NCBI GenBank assembly: GCA_965267435.1
Contig: OZ253960.1
Span: 6,200,001 to 6,264,000 of the forward strand
Source of the DNA: JAWPMT01 sp965267435
GTDB taxonomy: Bacteria > Bacteroidota > Bacteroidia > Cytophagales > Cyclobacteriaceae
Direction: 5' to 3'
DNA length: 64,000 nucleotides
This document shows, piece after piece, positions 17,404 through 24,973 of the stretch (position 1 is its first letter; each line of letters begins with the position of its first letter). Under the pieces are notes generated by a model that did no database searches, was not told the DNA's origin, and was given only the letters and a program-made list of their open reading frames with translations. A program made the translations under genes and the position numbers.

Positions 17404-18176
17404 ACTTGAGCTTTCTCCGCCCGATAGATCACCTCGTCCTTTGGCAGTGCATACTTCTTTGCCGTCTCTGGTCCCAATTGGGCAGCGATATCTATCTCTT
17501 TCACGAGCAATCCTGACGCCTTGATCCTTTCGGGGTAATCCTTGCCATACAGCCGTACATGGTCGTCCTGTCCGAAAGCCTTTTCGCGTTCCCGAGGATC
17601 GGTGATGGATTTATCTTCGTATGTTTCGTCCGGCAGAGGGTGAAATAGAGGGATCTGCAAAATCGCCCAACCACCGGGCTTTAGCACACGGTTCATCTCC
17701 TGCATGGCCTTGATGTCGTTGTCAACGTGCTCCAGGACGTGATTGCAGAAAATGACGTCGAAGGTATTGGCTTCAAATGGTATCTCATGGATGTCCATCT
17801 TCACTTTTGCCAGTGGCGACTCGATGTCTGCCGTAGTATAGTCTAGCGTCGTTAGCGCCTCGAACCGGTCCATATAGCACAATTCGGGAGCCACATGCAG
17901 CATCTTGAGGGGTGCTGAGAAGAAATCTGTTTCTGACTGCAAATACAGCCAAAGCAAGCGATGACGTTCTAAGGAGAGACAATTGGGGCACAAGGCATTA
18001 TCTCTTGATACACGCCCATACGGCAGAAACTTTCGAAATTTTTTATCACAAATAGGACATTCGACGTTGTTTCCTCGGTAGAAGATGGCCATGATCCGGA
18101 GTACGACATGGCTAAAGCGTTGCAGATACTTCCTGGGGATCTTGCGAAGGGCAACGCTGATGAGGGATTTGATCAT
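17400..18176 (-). CDS. SAM-dependent methyltransferase with N-terminal zinc-ribbon-like segment
   Basis: A 258-residue class I methyltransferase (Methyltransf_11 type). The N-terminus carries two CxxC pairs, CPICDKKF and CPNCLSLER, spaced like a zinc ribbon. The SAM-binding core follows: LHVAPE in place of a GxGxG loop, DVIFCNHVLEHVDND (motif IV region) and LKPGGWAILQIP. Such proteins often methylate sugars or lipids in polysaccharide clusters, which fits the adjacent glycosyltransferases even though they run convergently. The start at 18176 is supported by a basic amphipathic N-terminus, which could associate with the membrane. The substrate is unknown. Confidence 0.8.
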   Translation of the reverse strand: MIKSLISVALRKIPRKYLQRFSHVVLRIMAIFYRGNNVECPICDKKFRKFLPYGRVSRDNALCPNCLSLERHRLLWLYLQSETDFFSAPLKMLHVAPELCYMDRFEALTTLDYTTADIESPLAKVKMDIHEIPFEANTFDVIFCNHVLEHVDNDIKAMQEMNRVLKPGGWAILQIPLFHPLPDETYEDKSITDPREREKAFGQDDHVRLYGKDYPERIKASGLLVKEIDIAAQLGPETAKKYALPKDEVIYRAEKAQV

Positions 18177-18236
18177 GTGAGAGTATAAAGGTGTCCGATC
18201 TTTCGGGAGCCAAAGTTATTTAAACCCGAATTAGGT

Positions 18237-18381
18237 GATAGAATATTTTTGGAGATCAATCAAAATATTCTATCGCATAATGGCGAAAAACGATTGGGAA
18301 ATCGATTTTGCCAGGGTTAACCCCGACAAAACGGAAGTTTTCGTCGGCCCAAAGGGCAAATTCCGCTGGTTGGCGGAATTT
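18237..18381 (+). promoter_or_regulatory. Hairpin-rich leader upstream of the conserved small exported protein
   Basis: Three dyads are stacked here: gatagaatatttt at 18237-18249 with its perfect 13-bp partner at 18262-18274; a nested palindrome centred on gggttaaccc flanked by ttttg and caaaa near 18310-18335; and aaattccgc/gcggaattt at 18358-18381 with a six-base loop. The frame is open across them, but the encoded residues look unlike the conserved downstream protein. It may be a long regulatory leader or the remains of mobile repeats. Confidence 0.4.
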
Positions 18382-18423
18382 GGGTTAAAGAGAACCTTTT
18401 ATCTTCGGAGTCGAAACGGTGTA

Positions 18424-18855
18424 TTGAATTTGAACATCTCCAAGGTACATATCTTGCTATGCATGTGCATGTTTTTCTGTGGGCTGGAGCTATCTGCCCA
18501 GCGAAAGACAAAGCCAGTCGGTGACTACATTCCCTCCGAAAACATTGATCGCAAAAAGGACTTCAACAAACGCAGGAACCGCCCGAAGCAGAAGAATATC
18601 TCACTCATCGTCAAAAACAAAGGCGACGGCTTACTCTATGGCAACCCGTGCATGATGCAGGAAACGCATCGCATGGGCTTCGAATACTCCGTTCAGGTCA
18701 AGGGTCTCCCTGGCAGTCTTAAGTTCTTTGGTCGGCTTTGGCGCAACGCTGGCGTACACACCAAACTCGTCTTCACCCGTGGGCCGTGGTGGAAACTCAC
18801 CCTGAACAAGCGTGTGGAGGATTGTCGAGTGAAAAGCGGCGATTTGGTCGGCTAA
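18424..18855 (+). CDS. Conserved small exported protein of unknown function
   Basis: The frame is open from an ATG-type start at 18235 (206 residues), but the first ~63 residues look non-protein-like and overlap several hairpins. A TTG at 18424 instead gives a 143-residue product with a good signal peptide: a hydrophobic stretch through ILLCMCMFFCG, with cleavage after ELSAQ. The mature part is basic and carries NPCMMQETHRMGFEY, VQVKGLPGS and TRGPWWKLTLNK, a pattern I associate with small Bacteroidota proteins of unknown function. The start choice is tentative. It stands alone, with a hairpin repeat after it. Confidence 0.6.
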   Translation: MNLNISKVHILLCMCMFFCGLELSAQRKTKPVGDYIPSENIDRKKDFNKRRNRPKQKNISLIVKNKGDGLLYGNPCMMQETHRMGFEYSVQVKGLPGSLKFFGRLWRNAGVHTKLVFTRGPWWKLTLNKRVEDCRVKSGDLVG

Positions 18856-18891
18856 TCTACTTGGGATTTGGGGCGCCCCTTCGCGCAAAAT

Positions 18892-18970
18892 CCTCTTGGC
18901 AGGCCGGCGCTAAGCGTGCCTGCCGCTACCCACCGTAGCACGTTTTACAATTGCCGGTGGAGACACCGGC
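18892..18970 (-). repeat. Dispersed hairpin repeat, copy B
   Basis: Inverted copy of the repeat at 10837-10913. Hairpins are 18953-18959/18964-18970 (gccggtg/caccggc) and 18898-18904/18918-18924 (ggcaggc/gcctgcc). Relative to copy A the second stem has exchanged an A-T pair for a G-C pair, and the loop of the first differs by one base. It fills much of the gap between 18855 and 19028. Confidence 0.7.
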
Positions 18971-19027
18971 ATAGCAATAAGGTCGTCGACGGTAAGGCCG
19001 GTCAACTCATCAACCCATCAACGATCG

Positions 19028-20185
19028 CTACCTACAATAACCTGGCACTACTACATTTCCATCCAGCGAAGCCGCCAGTTGGTAGTGGTCACAGGCCTCG
19101 TTCACTCGCCCCAGCTCGACCAGACCTCTGGCAGCTATGGTGTAGTTCGTGGCGCTATCCGGCCATGTCTGGATGTTCCAGCGGGTAGCAGCTATCGCCT
19201 TTTCCGGGAGGTCATTGATCATGTAGGCCTCTGCCATTTCGGTGAACAGGTGATAGTGTAACGGCGGCAGATTTTCTTGATTGACGATGAGGAGATAGGC
19301 ATTCCCGTAGATCGATTTGTAGTACTTGATGGCTACCTCGCCGGCTACCTCGAAATACCTGAGTGACATCTCATGATCCTCCAGCTGATCGCGATGGATG
19401 CGCGCGAGGCGAAGGTAGGTTTCAATATGCCTGTATCCGCTGAGGAGTAGCTCATTGAGAATGCGGATGGATTCCTGGGGCTGGTTGACGTATTGGTAGC
19501 ATATAGCCAGCTCCTCCTGTAGCGATGACTTGCCGATCGGCGCAAACTTTTCGAACAACTCGTAGTAGTAGATGGCCCTTCTGTAGCGTTGCGCCTCGAA
19601 GGCCTCTTGTCCCTCTTCTGAGATATTGTCGAGGAGTTCGCGCTTAAAGACCTCCATGTCCTCCTCCACGCGGTAGAAAACGCCCAGTTCGCGCAATATG
19701 TCCAATGACTGCTCTAGCTGACCGACGGACTCGAGCTCCTGGGCCATCTCGAATTGCGATCGACGCTCGGCAAGGTGCTCTTCGTATTCCAGTCGCTCAA
19801 AATAATTGTGGATCCACACGCCGGTCATGATGATGGTAGCTACTACAAAGGTGAATCCGAAGGCCCATGCGGTAGCTTCCCAGTTTTGCTTATAGTCAAC
19901 CGGTGGTGCGGCGTAAGATCGAGTTCTCCTGGCTGGACCGCCTTCTTCCCAGTCCACTGCCGAATATTCGGCAACACCATACTTGAGAAGTAGGTCGTAG
20001 CGGGCTCGTTCGTAGGGGTTGGAGAGTACCTGATAGGCCTCATTGATGGCTTTGAACTCTTCCTCGGTATCGGAATCGAGGTTCTTATCGGGATGATAAA
20101 CGACCGCCAGCTTCTTGAAAGCAGCCCTTACATCCTCTGTTGTACAGTCCTCCTGGAGACCTAATATGTCGTAGTGGTTTTGCAT
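19028..20185 (-). CDS. DnaJ-domain membrane protein with TPR-like C-terminus
   Basis: A 385-residue protein with an N-terminal J-domain: HYDILGLQEDCT, the essential HPD in YHPDKNLDSD (~residues 32-34) and NEAYQVLSNPYERARYD. It lacks the Gly/Phe and zinc-finger regions of true DnaJ. One membrane helix lies at ~108-126 (FGFTFVVATIIMTGVWI). The rest is helical with TPR-like repeats, such as LAICYQYVNQPQESIRIL and LARIHRDQLEDHEMSLRYF. It should recruit a DnaK-type Hsp70 to the membrane, with the TPR part binding a client. The client is not evident from the neighbours. Confidence 0.82.
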   Translation of the reverse strand: MQNHYDILGLQEDCTTEDVRAAFKKLAVVYHPDKNLDSDTEEEFKAINEAYQVLSNPYERARYDLLLKYGVAEYSAVDWEEGGPARRTRSYAAPPVDYKQNWEATAWAFGFTFVVATIIMTGVWIHNYFERLEYEEHLAERRSQFEMAQELESVGQLEQSLDILRELGVFYRVEEDMEVFKRELLDNISEEGQEAFEAQRYRRAIYYYELFEKFAPIGKSSLQEELAICYQYVNQPQESIRILNELLLSGYRHIETYLRLARIHRDQLEDHEMSLRYFEVAGEVAIKYYKSIYGNAYLLIVNQENLPPLHYHLFTEMAEAYMINDLPEKAIAATRWNIQTWPDSATNYTIAARGLVELGRVNEACDHYQLAASLDGNVVVPGYCR

Positions 20186-20231
20186 TGGATATATCCACTC
20201 TATGGAACGTCAGCAAACGCTCCCTATTTTG

Positions 20232-20615
20232 TCACCAGTTCTTCAAGATGAATTGCAGCCCGAAATAGCCTAGCAGGCAAAGACCTAGTCCTCCGACTAG
20301 GCTTATAGTCAAATATACTATAGAAATGCTCCAATTACCGTTCTCTATCAACTTGATGTTTTCAATAGCAAACGTCGAGAAGGTCGTGAATCCACCGCAA
20401 AAGCCGGTAACCAGCAACAGTGTCCAGGAGTGACTGCTCCTGATAGCGCCACTCAAAAGCACGCCAATAAGGAAGGAGCCTATCAGGTTGGCCAGCAGGG
20501 TGCCAAGCGGAAATTCGTTGCCGATCTTGTGGAAAAAAGCCAGGCTGATCTGATAGCGTAGGACGCTTCCCAGGAAACCGCCAGCCCCGACAAGTAGGAG
20601 GTGATTGATGTTCAT
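20232..20615 (-). CDS. crcB: Fluoride ion channel CrcB (Fluc)
   Basis: A 127-residue inner-membrane protein with four helices, the size expected of a Fluc subunit, which works as an antiparallel dimer and exports fluoride. Typical stretches are GGFLGSVLRYQIS near the N-terminus, GTLLANLIGSFLIG, with the pore asparagine, and GFCGGFTTFSTFA, with the Phe-box and central sodium-site region. Its start overlaps the stop of the ACP phosphodiesterase gene (ATGA), so the two are co-transcribed. I did not find a recognisable fluoride riboswitch upstream of the pair. Confidence 0.9.
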   Translation of the reverse strand: MNINHLLLVGAGGFLGSVLRYQISLAFFHKIGNEFPLGTLLANLIGSFLIGVLLSGAIRSSHSWTLLLVTGFCGGFTTFSTFAIENIKLIENGNWSISIVYLTISLVGGLGLCLLGYFGLQFILKNW

Positions 20616-21199
20616 GAGGTCTCGTTGAGATAGTCTTGGGCAAAGGACACGGCTTCTGGAAAAAACAGGTGGAAGTCTCGCTCAAAAGTCTCGTAATTGG
20701 CTTCCAGGTCGGCCACGGCTTTGGACATATTGGACTTGTACAACGTGCGTCGTGACAACCCCTTTAGTGCTCGATCGACACCTTCCTTGAATTGATAATT
20801 GTAGAGCCAGTTGTCCTGCCTCATGTAGGTCAACATATACAAGGCTCGCTTTGGGATCAAGTGCTTGAATCGGTCGGTCATTCCGTAAAACCAGTCTGTG
20901 AAAGCCTCTAGAGAGGTACCCGATATCTCCTTCCATGATCGGGCGAGAAAGTGGTCGTAGAAAATATCAACAATCACTGGGGAGTAATGGCGGTGTCTCT
21001 TTCGAAGCAGAGAAGTGCTGGATCGGACGATTTCGTGGCTGTCTGTGAACTCATCAATTTTGCGATGAAGACTGATACCACGCTGTACCTCAGGGGGATA
21101 GTTGTCAAAGGCGCGGCCCTTTACGAAGTCGCCAATGAAGTTGCCGATAATGACCTCCTCCGTGGGCCCCGAGAGATAAATATGTGCGAGGAAGTTCAT
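20612..21199 (-). CDS. acpH: Acyl carrier protein phosphodiesterase (AcpH, DUF479)
   Basis: A 195-residue cytoplasmic hydrolase of the AcpH family, which removes the 4'-phosphopantetheine arm from holo-acyl carrier protein. Family hallmarks are MNFLAHIYLS at the start, GNFIGDFVKG, and SLHRKIDEFTDSH, which supply the His and Asp metal ligands of the HD-like fold, then DIFYDHFLARSW. Length is normal. It is the first gene of a two-gene unit with crcB, a pairing whose logic is unclear. Confidence 0.88.
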   Translation of the reverse strand: MNFLAHIYLSGPTEEVIIGNFIGDFVKGRAFDNYPPEVQRGISLHRKIDEFTDSHEIVRSSTSLLRKRHRHYSPVIVDIFYDHFLARSWKEISGTSLEAFTDWFYGMTDRFKHLIPKRALYMLTYMRQDNWLYNYQFKEGVDRALKGLSRRTLYKSNMSKAVADLEANYETFERDFHLFFPEAVSFAQDYLNETS

Positions 21200-21320
21200 A
21201 GATAAAATATTTTACATCCACCTGTTTTGTATTGAATGGTAGACCGCAAAAACTTCGTAATTTTAGAAAATATAGCACGAAACAATTACATTTAATGCGA
21301 TAATCGGCCCGAGAGGTTAT

Positions 21321-21719
21321 ATGTCATCCGCAAATCAGCTCAACGTATTGATTCAACTGGCTAAGGTCGACGGCGTCATAGTTCAAGACGAAATCGACCT
21401 CATTAAGCACATCGGAGAGGCCAACGGGATGAGTTCTGCCGAGATCAGCGCATGTTTTGACGATCCTACGGACGTTGGCGATCTACCTTCACTTTCTGAC
21501 GACGAGAAATATGACTACATCTACAATCTGGTGCAGCTCATGAAGATTGATGGTAGACTCTACAAGGAAGAGTTAAACTTTTGTGCGCGGGTAGCTGGGA
21601 AATTGGGTTATGACGAGGAAGTTCTCATAGAGCTGCTTGTCAAGGTCTACAGTGATCCCGATATCACCACCGATAAGGAGAGTCTCAAATCCACCATTCA
21701 GAAATATCTCAAGCACTAG
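21321..21719 (+). CDS. TerB-like protein
   Basis: A 132-residue acidic, all-helical protein of the TerB family (PF05099 type). Two similar halves repeat the pattern of a hydrophobic helix and an acidic turn: LIQLAKVDGVIVQDEIDLI and LVQLMKIDGRLYKEEL. TerB domains bind divalent metal through such acidic turns and occur in tellurite-resistance and stress systems. The gene ends directly before the ATG of the helicase gene with no spacer, so the two are surely one operon and their products may act together. The AT-rich stretch 21232-21265 (TTG, then TAATTTTA 23 bases later) could be its promoter. Confidence 0.8.
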   Translation: MSSANQLNVLIQLAKVDGVIVQDEIDLIKHIGEANGMSSAEISACFDDPTDVGDLPSLSDDEKYDYIYNLVQLMKIDGRLYKEELNFCARVAGKLGYDEEVLIELLVKVYSDPDITTDKESLKSTIQKYLKH

Positions 21720-23612
21720 ATGAAGCATCAGGAGCATTTTGCTCACCTGACGCAGCTACTGAAGACCGAGCGCGCCGAGGACCGGAAGCAGTACGAGCAA
21801 AAAATCAGGAACAGATCGGTATTTGATCGCAGACAGGATGGCGTCACGTGGTACCCCGTCATTGTCAATCGCTCATCCCTCAGTACTGGCGAGCGATGGG
21901 TCCTTGAGGTGGAGCGTACGCAAGCCAGAGGCCAGCGGCATTTACTGCAGGTGGGCTCTTCCGTGAGTGTCTTCCTGATGGAGGAGAAAATCACCCGATC
22001 AGCAAATGGTGTCGTCAGCCGCCTCAGTCAGGATTCTATGCGCATTGTCCTCAATCGCGAGGATCCCCCTTCCTGGCTAGACGATGGGAAACTGGGTGTC
22101 GATCTGTTGTTTGATGAGTCGACGTACGAGGAGATGGAAAAGACCATGCGGAAGTTGCAGGCTGCGAACAAGGGTCGTATTCTCGAACTCATCCCCATTT
22201 TGCTGGGAGACCAGATGCCCACTTTTAAGGACGCTCCGGCGTCGCAAATCCCGGGACTAAATCCCAGTCAGCAGTCGGCCGTCGACCATATACGCTCGGC
22301 GCAGGATCTGGCCCTCATCCACGGTCCTCCCGGAACAGGAAAGACGACCACTCTCGTACAAGCAATTGTAGCCACAGTAGAGCAGGAGCAGCAAGTACTC
22401 GTATGCACCTCCAGCAATGCGGCAGTGGATCTCCTTGTCGAAAGACTCCACCAGCAAGACATCAACGTGCTAAGGCTCGGGCATCCCGGGAGAGTGGATG
22501 AAGAGGTGGTTTCGCACACTTTGGATGTGCAGCTGTCGAGGCACGACGATGCCCGTACGCTAAAACAGCTGCGATCCCGATCGGCAGAGTTGAAGCAGAT
22601 GGGTCGGAAGTACAAGCGCAATTTTGGCTCGCGGGAAAGAGAACAGCGGCGATTGCTGCTGGATGAGTCCCGCAAACTGAAAGACGATGCATTGGCACTC
22701 GAGGAGCACATGATTTACCAACTGCTACAAGATGCACAGGTAATAGCCTGCACGCTGATTGGATCCAATAGCGACTACCTGAGGAGTCGCCGGTTCAAAA
22801 CACTGTTCATCGATGAAGCCTCTCAGGCGCTGGAACCCGCTTCCTGGGTGCCCATTCTGAAAGCCGACCGCGTGATCATGGCTGGCGACCACAAACAGCT
22901 GCCGCCAACCGTGAAGTCGTTGGAGGCGGGGAGACAGGGCCTGAGTGAGACGATTTTTGAGCGTACGATTAATAAATACCAGATTGCCACGATGCTCGAT
23001 GAACAGTACAGAATGCATCCGGCGATTGCTGCCTTTTCCAACAATTACTTCTATCAAGGTGGGATCAAAAATGGTCCTATCATCGACCAAAGGCGGATCT
23101 TATTCCCTGACCCTGTCACCTACATCGATACGGCCGGATGTGGCTTTGATGAAGATATCAACCCTGAGACGCTGAGTACTTTCAATAAGGAACAAGCACG
23201 ATTCACGCTGAGCTATCTCGATAAGCTATTGCATGAAAGCGCTGAGGCCCGTCGGTGTTCTATTGGTATCGTGGCGCCTTACAAGGCGCATGTGGAACTC
23301 CTACGCAATGATATCCGCGATTATGAGTGGTTCGAAGCGATGACTACGCAGCTGACCATCAACTCCGTTGACGCATTTCAGGGGCAGGAGAGGGATATCA
23401 TGCTGATTGACCTGGCAAGGAGCAATGACCGTGGTGAAGTGGGGTTTCTTTCCGACATCAGACGGACCAATGTCGCCATGACCAGGGCTCGTCATAAGCT
23501 AGTGATCATAGGGGATTCAGCCACCCTGTCAAGCTTTGAATTCTACGATGAGCTGATCCAATATTTTCAGGAGCAAGGTGTATATCGCAGTGCTTTCGAA
23601 TACATTTACTAG
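21720..23612 (+). CDS. Superfamily 1 DNA/RNA helicase, IGHMBP2 (SMUBP-2)-like
   Basis: A 630-residue helicase of the Upf1-like SF1B group. The motifs are in order: Walker A GPPGTGKT (~residue 201), motif II DEAS (~362), motif III GDHKQLPP (~388), motif IV QYRMHPAI (~426), motif V VDAFQGQERD (~548) and motif VI VAMTRARHK (~585). Residues ~50-110 likely form the beta-barrel insertion of this group. A basic, helical insertion near 280-340 corresponds to the stalk. Such enzymes unwind or translocate on nucleic acid with 5'-3' polarity in characterised members. It abuts the TerB gene. No nuclease domain is fused, so a defence role is speculative. Confidence 0.88.
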   Translation: MKHQEHFAHLTQLLKTERAEDRKQYEQKIRNRSVFDRRQDGVTWYPVIVNRSSLSTGERWVLEVERTQARGQRHLLQVGSSVSVFLMEEKITRSANGVVSRLSQDSMRIVLNREDPPSWLDDGKLGVDLLFDESTYEEMEKTMRKLQAANKGRILELIPILLGDQMPTFKDAPASQIPGLNPSQQSAVDHIRSAQDLALIHGPPGTGKTTTLVQAIVATVEQEQQVLVCTSSNAAVDLLVERLHQQDINVLRLGHPGRVDEEVVSHTLDVQLSRHDDARTLKQLRSRSAELKQMGRKYKRNFGSREREQRRLLLDESRKLKDDALALEEHMIYQLLQDAQVIACTLIGSNSDYLRSRRFKTLFIDEASQALEPASWVPILKADRVIMAGDHKQLPPTVKSLEAGRQGLSETIFERTINKYQIATMLDEQYRMHPAIAAFSNNYFYQGGIKNGPIIDQRRILFPDPVTYIDTAGCGFDEDINPETLSTFNKEQARFTLSYLDKLLHESAEARRCSIGIVAPYKAHVELLRNDIRDYEWFEAMTTQLTINSVDAFQGQERDIMLIDLARSNDRGEVGFLSDIRRTNVAMTRARHKLVIIGDSATLSSFEFYDELIQYFQEQGVYRSAFEYIY

Positions 23613-23690
23613 ACCAAGGGCTCCGTATTCTTGCGAGGAGATGGTTGGGTACGACGTCCTTTAGTCAATGTGTTTTTTAATCCTAGCTTA

Positions 23691-24971
23691 ATGAAAAGAT
23701 CCATTCTACTGCTGGCAGCGATAATTTCCGTTTTGACGATCGCGGAAGCCCAGCGCACCATTCTACACGCCGGAAAGCTGATCGATGGCGTCAGTAATCG
23801 AGTTGCCCAAGAGCAATCCATCATCGTTGTCGACGGTAAAATCACCAGCATTGAAAAGGGGTATGTCGCCGGAAATGGGGATGATGAAGTGATCGATCTA
23901 AAGGCCTACACCGTATCGCCGGGGCTTATTGATATGCATGTTCATGTCGAGGGCGAAACGAGCCCGGACCGATACCTAAAGCGATTTACGGACAATCCTG
24001 CTGATGTCGCCTTTAGTTCCACCGTCTATATGAAGAAGACGCTAATGTCCGGATTCACTACTGTGCGAGACATGGGTGGCTCTGGTGTGAACGTTTCTTT
24101 GCGCAATGCGATCAATCGAGGCAAAGTCGTAGGTCCCCGGATTCTTACGGCCGAAAAGGCCCTGGCAATTACCGGCGGTCACGCTGATCCTACTAATGGA
24201 TACCGGCGGGATTTAATGGGGGATCCGGGTCCCAAAGAAGGTGTCGTCAACAGTATCGAAGATGCTAAAAAGGCCGTTCGTTGGCGCTACAAAAACGGCG
24301 CCGACTGGATCAAGATCACCGCTACCGGGGGTGTATTGAGTGTCGCCAAAGACGGACTTGGCCCTCATTTTCAGGAGGATGAGATTGCCGCTATTGTTTC
24401 TGCAGCGAAGGACCTGGGGTATTCGGTTGCTGCCCATGCCCACGGCGCGGAAGGCATGAAGAGGGCGGTCCGTGCCGGGGTGAAAACGATCGAACATGGG
24501 ACCATGATGGATGAGGAAACCATGGATCTGATGATCGCCAGAAACTGCTACCTCATTCCGACGATCTCTGCAGGTGAGTATGTCATGGGGCTCGCCAAAC
24601 AGCCCGGGTACTTTCCGCCGGTGGTAGCAGAGAAGGCCGCCGCCATCGGGCCTCTGATCAAGGGAACGGTGCGAAAGGCTTATGAGAAGGGTGTGCCCAT
24701 GGGATTTGGCACGGACGCAGCAGTCTTCCCTCATGGTGACAACTGGAAAGAATTGGTCTACCTCAATGAAGCCGGTGTGCCGCCGATGGAGGCCATTAAG
24801 ATGGCCACCTCCATCAACGCGCAGATCCTCGAAATGGAGGACCAGATTGGGGCGATCCAAGAAGGACTCAGTGCTGATATCATTGCCATCGACGGCGACC
24901 CTCTGGAGGACCTCAACGCATACGGTCGCGTACAATTTGTCATGAAGGCCGGAGTAATCTATAAGCAATAA
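23691..24971 (+). CDS. Secreted amidohydrolase (imidazolonepropionase/Xaa-Pro dipeptidase-like)
   Basis: A zinc amidohydrolase of 426 residues when started at the ATG at 23691, which gives a clean Sec signal ending in AEA-QRT. The longer frame from 23631 adds an unlikely leader. Metal-binding elements are intact: HVH (83, 85) in DMHVHVEGE, the probable carboxylated lysine in WIKITATGG, AHAHGAEG, a His in TIEHGTMMD, and GTDAAVFPHG. Relatives hydrolyse Xaa-Pro dipeptides, cyclic amides or organophosphates, so the substrate cannot be fixed. The following dehydrogenase gene starts two bases after its stop, so the pair is co-transcribed. Confidence 0.88.
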   Translation: MKRSILLLAAIISVLTIAEAQRTILHAGKLIDGVSNRVAQEQSIIVVDGKITSIEKGYVAGNGDDEVIDLKAYTVSPGLIDMHVHVEGETSPDRYLKRFTDNPADVAFSSTVYMKKTLMSGFTTVRDMGGSGVNVSLRNAINRGKVVGPRILTAEKALAITGGHADPTNGYRRDLMGDPGPKEGVVNSIEDAKKAVRWRYKNGADWIKITATGGVLSVAKDGLGPHFQEDEIAAIVSAAKDLGYSVAAHAHGAEGMKRAVRAGVKTIEHGTMMDEETMDLMIARNCYLIPTISAGEYVMGLAKQPGYFPPVVAEKAAAIGPLIKGTVRKAYEKGVPMGFGTDAAVFPHGDNWKELVYLNEAGVPPMEAIKMATSINAQILEMEDQIGAIQEGLSADIIAIDGDPLEDLNAYGRVQFVMKAGVIYKQ

Positions 24972-24973
24972 TT

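Noticed and set aside
20232..21320. Fluoride riboswitch upstream of acpH-crcB
   Set aside because: I searched the leader for the conserved pseudoknot pattern and did not recognise it.
22268..22711. 147-codon antisense frame inside the helicase gene
   Set aside because: It is rich in Ser, Cys and Arg, which is typical of a shadow frame over a GC-rich coding region.
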